This document shows positions 52,499 to 56,291 of a stretch of 56,291 nucleotides of DNA, one piece after another. The DNA comes from Euzebyales bacterium. Lineage in GTDB: Bacteria; Actinomycetota; Nitriliruptoria; Euzebyales; JAHELV01. The notes below the pieces were generated by a model that worked only from the letters and a program-made list of their open reading frames with translations, was not told the DNA's origin and did not search any database. Within the stretch, counting starts at the first letter, position 1; each line of letters starts with the position of its first letter. Where the stretch lies: contig DATHVN010000179.1 of NCBI GenBank assembly GCA_035461305.1, forward strand, positions 1 to 56,291. Reading direction: 5' to 3'. A program made the position numbers and the translations under genes.

Positions 52499-52755
52499 CG
52501 CTCGCCGTGCGCCGGGATTGCTGGTCGTCCTGGCAGGTCAGCTCTCCGAGGCGCTGAGGCCGGGCACGAGTTCGCCCAGGCCGCCAAATCGCTCGTCGAA
52601 GTTCTCAACAGTGAGACGGTCAGCGTCACGATCCCAACGATCTGGGGCACGACCACGATGAGTGCGAGCGTGCTGGAAACGATCCCGCCCGTCGTCAGTC
52701 CCAGGTTCTCACGCCTGGGATCGGTGTCGAGGCGACCGCGACGCCCGACGAGCAC
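52456..52755 (-). CDS. Possible small membrane protein (uncertain)
   Basis: A 99-residue minus-strand frame in the 341-base gap after the SDR gene. It contains ENLGLTTGGIVSSTLALIVV then VPQIVGIVTLTVSLLR, a plausible membrane helix, and a polar tail. It overlaps the SDR end by 43 bases and has no clear ribosome site. It may be a degraded gene. Nothing else is recognisable in 52499-52839. Confidence 0.3.
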   Translation of the reverse strand: MLVGRRGRLDTDPRRENLGLTTGGIVSSTLALIVVVPQIVGIVTLTVSLLRTSTSDLAAWANSCPASAPRRADLPGRPAIPAHGERQPLTTWPPLGCST

Positions 52756-52839
52756 CCTGACGTCATCACCGGTGGCGGAGCCAACGAGTGACGCCGTCAG
52801 GGTCGGCCAGAGGCATCGTCCCCCTGGGAGTTGTCGTCG

Positions 52840-53400
52840 TCAGGTCTGGGACGATGAGAAGACGTCTCGAGCGGCGTCGCGTGCGCGGTCGAAGATTCCC
52901 GCAATCGGCCCGACGGCGGCGCGCACCTTCGGATCCTGCGGTGTATGTGGATGCGGATGGGTCGGCGCCAAGCCCTTCAGACGTTCGAACCCATCTGCCA
53001 TCTGCACACGGCGGTCCGCGTCCAGGTGCTCACGCAACCGCGGAAACTCCTCGGCCTCCTCATGCTCGGCGTGGGCCAACACGTCATCGCGCAGCTGGCG
53101 GAACCGGGTGAGGAACTCCTGACTCGTCGGATCGATCTCCTCCATCTCGGCCATCAGCCGCTCAGCCTGGTCCTCCTCCTCGAGCACCGCGTTCGCGATC
53201 TGCTCGCCCCCTGGGATGTCGTCGCGGGTCGCGGAGTGCACGACCGCTTCCTCAGCGGCTTCGTGTCGCGCCAGCTCGCTGACGATGTGCCGGAACAGAT
53301 CGCCACGTTGTTCGGTAGGTGTCGTGTCGAGCTCTCCGAACAGCGACCGGATCTCGTTGTGGTCGTCGGTCAACCGATCGACGATGTCCTGCTCAGCCAT
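52840..53400 (-). CDS. Hemerythrin-like HHE cation-binding protein
   Basis: 186 residues. DIVDRLTDDHNEIRSLFGEL (first His), LFRHIVSELARHEAAEEAVV (His/His-E-E), and DVLAHAEHEEAEEFPRLREH (closing H-x-x-H-E..E) provide the di-iron ligand pattern of hemerythrin domains. The tail APTHPHPHTPQDPKVRAAVG is common in actinobacterial members. Possible roles are O2, NO or iron binding under stress. ATG at 53400 follows AGGAGAG. It is read toward the SDR gene from a 274-base divergent gap. Confidence 0.87.
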   Translation of the reverse strand: MAEQDIVDRLTDDHNEIRSLFGELDTTPTEQRGDLFRHIVSELARHEAAEEAVVHSATRDDIPGGEQIANAVLEEEDQAERLMAEMEEIDPTSQEFLTRFRQLRDDVLAHAEHEEAEEFPRLREHLDADRRVQMADGFERLKGLAPTHPHPHTPQDPKVRAAVGPIAGIFDRARDAARDVFSSSQT

Positions 53401-53674
53401 GATGGTCTCTCCTGGTCCTTGTGTATGGGCGTCACCGGCGTACCCGAGCGCCGGAGCAAGAAACGGCTGGTGCCCTGGTGGCGCGCACCCCACGGCCGCC
53501 GTGCCATCCCACGCCGGCCCACGAATCGGGATGTCGGCACGGTCCTCCCGCTCCACAGGCTCTGCATGTGCGGTCAGTCGCGGGGTAGATCTCGCCGGCG
53601 CATCAGCGTCCGGGCGGAGCGTGCGACGCACTGCCGGGCGGCAGCGATGATCACGACGACAGAGGCCGGTACAC

Positions 53675-54187
53675 ATGAACGTCCAACGCATTGATGGGCA
53701 CCAGCGACGCCTGCTTGGCATCTACCTCAACGACCACCTGATGGGCTCCGTCGGCGGCAGCGAGCTCGCTCGTCGGTGCCTGAGCAACAACCGTGAGACC
53801 CCCCTCGGAACCTTCCTTGCACTGCTGCTCGAGGAGATCCTGGAGGACCGCCGCACGCTGGAGGATGTGATGGCGCGACTGGACATGTCGGTCGACTGGC
53901 GCAAGGTCGTGGTCGCGTCGGTGGGTGAGCGCGTCGCACGCCTCAAGCTGAACGGCCAGCTCTTCGGCTACTCCGACCTGAGTCGCGTCATCGAGCTCGA
54001 GGCACTCTGTGCCGGGGTGGCACTCAAGCGACGTCTGTGGCACAGCCTGCAGAAGATCAGGGACAGGGATCCGCGGATCGTCGATATCGACTTCGCGCAA
54101 CTGGCCGACCGCGCGTCATCGCAACTCGAGGGCCTCGAACGACACCGGCTCGAGGCCGTTGAGCGCGCGTTCGTCGGCCAGCCTTGA
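53675..54187 (+). CDS. Helical protein of unknown function (four-helix-bundle type)
   Basis: 170 residues, all-alpha: LLGIYLNDHLMGSVGGSELA, RRCLSNN, FLALLLEEILEDRRTLEDVM, DWRKVVVASVGERVARLKLN and LALKRRLW-like segments, ending RLEAVERAFVGQ. The arrangement resembles ferritin-like or HHE-like bundles (E-x-x-x-D/E and N-D-H-L in helix 1), but clear metal-ligand pairs are not complete. Small actinobacterial proteins of this type often lie near stress genes. Start ATG has only a weak ribosome site. Divergent from hemerythrin. Confidence 0.6.
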   Translation: MNVQRIDGHQRRLLGIYLNDHLMGSVGGSELARRCLSNNRETPLGTFLALLLEEILEDRRTLEDVMARLDMSVDWRKVVVASVGERVARLKLNGQLFGYSDLSRVIELEALCAGVALKRRLWHSLQKIRDRDPRIVDIDFAQLADRASSQLEGLERHRLEAVERAFVGQP

Positions 54188-54296
54188 ATCGCATGGCACT
54201 GACGTGGGTTCGGATCCAGCCCGATCTCAGTTCGCGTCCACACAGCAGGTGTAGCTACGGGGAACGGAGCTGAGTCTGGGATCCGGCCGCCCACTC

Positions 54297-54778
54297 TTAT
54301 GGCTGACGCTTGACTGAGTCTAGCGCTCCAATCCGCGTCGTCGAAGCGCCCAGTAGCACGGCGAACATTGTCAAGAGAAGCCACAGGTTCAATACAATGA
54401 CGTCTGGAGGTGCACCATACGTCCTGTTGTACGAGCCGAAGCTGTTGACGAAAACGAAACGGCCACGAACACGATGCAGGCGATTGTGAGCAGTATCGCG
54501 AGAACCGGCGCTGACGAAGGTGCGTTGTTCCTCGGAGAACGCGACGTTGACTCCTCTGATGAGCCCATTCATGGCCGCTCGACGCGCTCCATACAACGCT
54601 GGCCAAGGCAATCACGACACCAAGCCCGAGTCTCCGACTCCGCGCCGCCGACTCGATCGGAGCGCTGACCACACGGGCGACGTCGTCGGACAACGAGCGC
54701 GTTACGTACTCGATCTGATTGGTCACTGTGTCCGAGACTGGCAACCAGCCCATAGATCACTATCAATGCGATGAGCAC
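54297..54778 (-). pseudogene. Lower-GC, probably frameshifted membrane-protein gene after gvpK
   Basis: Three minus-strand frames together give hydrophobic segments in order: LIALIVIYGLVASL (from ATG 54778), then TNQIEYVTRSLSDDVARVV with RRLGLGVVIALASVV, then NGLIRGVNVAFSEEQ, then PVLAILLTIACIVFVAVSF, then VIVLNLWLLLTMFAVLLG before the stop at 54297. Each piece ends in nonsense in its own frame. This suggests one four-helix membrane protein of about 160 residues broken by several indels. Base composition is nearer 50% GC. Speculative. Confidence 0.35.
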
Positions 54779-54814
54779 GGGGGATCAGAGCGACCCTCTG
54801 TGCCTGCGTCGACC

Positions 54815-55174
54815 TCAGGCCCCAGTGTCATCGTACTCGCCGAACGACGAAGCTACGTGGCCGGATCGCGGGACGTTTACCGACGCCTCCTCTGGAGTAG
54901 TCAGAAGATTACCGAGCGGGCCGAGATCGATGTTCAGATCCTCCGGCTCGAGCCCAAACTGATCGCGGAGCGCATCCATGGCCTCTTCGAGTCGCATCAG
55001 ACCAAGGCCCAACTGTTCGACCGTCTCCTCTGGCAGGTCACCATTGTCGACCCGCCGAAGGGCTTGCCGCTCCATGAGTTGTCGCAGCAACTCCACGATG
55101 GAGAGCACCAATCGACCAAGATCGCGACCAATGTTATCCGCGTCCGTCTCGACTCGCGTTGGTAGGTTTGTCAT
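54815..55174 (-). CDS. gvpK: Gas vesicle protein GvpK
   Basis: 119 residues. Family blocks: DADNIGRDLGRLVLSIVELL, RQLMERQALRRVDNGDLPEE, TVEQLGLGLMRLEEAMDAL, and RDQFGLEPEDLNIDLGPLG. GvpK is an essential accessory protein of gas-vesicle assembly. The ATG overlaps the gvpS stop (ATGA). The tail after residue 100 is variable. Last recognisable gvp gene on the minus strand, as in actinobacterial clusters ending J-L-S-K. Confidence 0.9.
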   Translation of the reverse strand: MTNLPTRVETDADNIGRDLGRLVLSIVELLRQLMERQALRRVDNGDLPEETVEQLGLGLMRLEEAMDALRDQFGLEPEDLNIDLGPLGNLLTTPEEASVNVPRSGHVASSFGEYDDTGA

Positions 55175-55344
55175 GATCGATCCGCCAAGGTGTCGACCGA
55201 ACTGATCAGTGCACGGAGTGACACATGCACGAGATCAACCCCTGCCAAGGAAATTGTGACGTCGCCCGTGAGTACCACACCACCGGCCAACAGCCGGTCG
55301 AGAAGATCCACCAGGGTCAGTTCGTCCGTCTGCGCGACGGTCAT
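55171..55344 (-). CDS. gvpS: Short GvpA/GvpJ-family gas vesicle protein, GvpS position
   Basis: 57 residues, translated by hand: MTVAQTDELTLVDLLDRLLA, GGVVLTGDVTISLAGVDLVH, VSLRALISSVDTLADRS. The L-L-D-R-L-L-x-x-G-V-x-x-x-G-x-x-x-I-S-x-A-G-V-D-L core is the GvpA/J/S fold (helix, two strands, helix). Its place between gvpL and gvpK matches GvpS of Streptomyces/Frankia-type clusters. Both ends overlap neighbours (ATGA), indicating strict coupling. It may be a minor shell or nucleation protein. Confidence 0.82.
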   Translation of the reverse strand: MTVAQTDELTLVDLLDRLLAGGVVLTGDVTISLAGVDLVHVSLRALISSVDTLADRS

Positions 55345-56111
55345 GGCTCATCGTCCAACGCAGCGAACGAGTATGGTGCCCACGGCCCAGTCAACTCCAA
55401 CTGCAAGTGGCGATCGCTCCACTCCAAGACAGTCCGTTGGAAGGACGCGGTGCCCTGTGGCTCGACGAGATAGGCCGCATTGAGCATCATCTCGCTGCGA
55501 CGGCCGGTCAGGCGGGGATCCTGAGGCGCGTGTACACGCGACGCCACGGCTGCATCAGACAGGCGCCGATGGAGATCGTCTATGGCACGAACTGCTGCTT
55601 CCCGCCAATCGTCGGTGCGGTCCCGCGTCGCACGGCGCCGGGCGAGATAATGAGTGCCAGGTCCAGTGCCTTCAGACACCTCGGGCACCGACTCGGAAGG
55701 CGCCGAGGTCAAGTAGGCCTTGACACCCCACTCGGTCCGTCCGCCGCGGATGCGGTCCAGAGCGTCACCAAAGCGCGCCGCGTTCCGCTCGAGCATGTCA
55801 TGGACGCTGTGGTCGGCGATGTAGATGGTGGCCATGCGTAGAGGGACCACCGGGTATCGACGACTTGCCGCGTCTACCACCGCATGATGTGCTCGGGCGG
55901 TGGCTTCGAGCCACGGGAGCCGTTCGAGATTCTCCTTCAATGCCTCTTCCCCGAAGGTCTCCGCGTCGACGGAGCTGACAAGCGCGGCGAGTTGACCCGC
56001 GGACACTGCGCGTACCGGCCCCTCGCCAACACCGGGCAGTCCCACCAGGTCCGCATCTGCGGACAGCCCCAGATCGCCGACCACGTAGACGTAGGTGAGA
56101 TCATCCGCCAT
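55341..56111 (-). CDS. gvpL: Gas vesicle protein GvpL/GvpF
   Basis: 256 residues. DDLTYVYVVGDLGLSADADL, GPVRAVSAGQLAALVSSVDA, LPWLEATARAHHAVVDAAS, YPVVPLRMATIYIADHSV and EWGVKAYLTSAPSESVPEVS are the GvpF/L blocks. The end has LNAAYLVEPQ and LQLELTGPWAPYSFA. This accessory protein is needed for vesicle assembly. ATG at 56111 follows AGAGG and overlaps the upstream gene's stop. L rather than F is chosen from the order J-L-S-K. Confidence 0.88.
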   Translation of the reverse strand: MADDLTYVYVVGDLGLSADADLVGLPGVGEGPVRAVSAGQLAALVSSVDAETFGEEALKENLERLPWLEATARAHHAVVDAASRRYPVVPLRMATIYIADHSVHDMLERNAARFGDALDRIRGGRTEWGVKAYLTSAPSESVPEVSEGTGPGTHYLARRRATRDRTDDWREAAVRAIDDLHRRLSDAAVASRVHAPQDPRLTGRRSEMMLNAAYLVEPQGTASFQRTVLEWSDRHLQLELTGPWAPYSFAALDDEP

Positions 56112-56291
56112 CGGCTGCCTCTGCCCGGCGTTGCGGCGACGCGCTCGTCCCACGCTCGGCCGTGCGCGATGCCTCGAGCTCACCGATCCGCTCGCGCAGC
56201 CGTTGGTTCTCCAGCGACAGGTCGCGCTGACCGGAACTCAGGGTGGGATCGTGCTCCCACCAGTCGATGCCCATCTCACGCGCTCGATCGA
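56101..56291 (-). CDS. C-terminus of an upstream gas-vesicle protein, probably GvpJ (partial)
   Basis: The frame is open from the window edge and ends DRAREMGIDWWEHDPTLSSG, then LENQRLRERIGELEASRTAE, stop at 56101-56103. It overlaps the gvpL start by 11 bases. The tail with a heptad-like coiled coil resembles C-terminal extensions of actinobacterial GvpJ. The GvpA-like core would lie outside the window, so identity rests on position and tail only. Confidence 0.5.
   Translation of the reverse strand, partial: DRAREMGIDWWEHDPTLSSGQRDLSLENQRLRERIGELEASRTAERGTSASPQRRAEAADGG

Noticed and set aside
54212-54284. Terminator hairpin between the convergent 53675 gene and the gvp region (GGATCC...CTCAG with CTGAG...GGATCC)
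   Set aside because: The pairing is imperfect with unequal bulges and a 39-base loop, and there is no T-run; likely chance.
1-56291. tRNA, rRNA, insertion sequences, integrase or attachment sites
   Set aside because: No cloverleaf-like gap sequence, rRNA stretch, transposase or integrase motif, or flanking direct repeats were found in any intergenic region I read.

Overview
The window is very GC-rich (about 70% by eye) with strong G/C third-position bias, many GTG starts and tight ATGA gene overlaps. It carries a DosR/DosS-type two-component pair, an actinobacterial-order gas-vesicle cluster, a KRRIH-type uracil-DNA glycosylase and a cyclopropane-fatty-acid-synthase-like enzyme. Together these point to an actinomycete-type high-GC Gram-positive chromosome. 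A deep lineage such as Nitriliruptoria/Euzebya is a guess from memory and is not proven here. No rRNA, tRNA, CRISPR array or insertion sequence was seen.

Layout. 1-6.9 kb: surface-glycan genes (membrane glycosyltransferase, RmlA-like, sugar aminotransferase, sulfotransferase, RmlB, flippase). 7-11.5 kb: amidohydrolase, maleylacetate reductase, a frameshifted NmrA-like gene and a PatB/MalY-type lyase. 11.5-18.9 kb: a dormancy/hypoxia-like island (Hsp20, ATP-grasp, two PNPOx-like proteins, a CBS protein, DevR/DevS, a CFA-synthase-like enzyme) with matching palindromes in front of the two PNPOx genes. 18.9-22.6 kb: several broken genes. 22.8-26 kb: a Fur-family regulator and a CbiMN-Q-O nickel/cobalt transporter with a probable operator between them. 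26-28.8 kb: malate synthase G and GlcG. 28.8-31.2 kb: decayed dehalogenase and ABC-F genes around a VOC gene and an ArsR gene. 31.3-33.3 kb: an anti-sigma-like kinase and a lipoprotein.

33.4-42.1 kb is the most unusual part. It is one tightly coupled operon of an ArsR-type regulator followed by NuoA, a NuoB/NuoD-like chimera, NuoH, NuoJ, NuoK, NuoL, NuoM and NuoN. NuoC, E, F, G and I are absent. The B/D-like protein has none of the NuoB cluster cysteines and lacks the NuoD quinone-site histidine, the NuoA YECG-type loop is gone, and the NuoH quinone motif is eroded. The antiporter-like subunits keep most of their charged axis, with specific substitutions. It reads as a complex I membrane arm without redox parts.

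42-50 kb: a beta-propeller protein with a coupled ThiS/MoaD-like protein, an epimerase, a CoA-binding protein, a membrane-CBS protein, a zinc alcohol dehydrogenase, UdgX, and a broken PfkB kinase with a DUF421 pair. 51-54 kb: stress genes (ChaB, SDR, hemerythrin). 54.2-56.3 kb: lower-GC DNA with the end of a gas-vesicle cluster (gvpJ-gvpL-gvpS-gvpK, minus strand), probably acquired.

Around ten genes are frameshifted or fragmentary. Some look like one-base indels that could be sequence errors. Others have real internal deletions.
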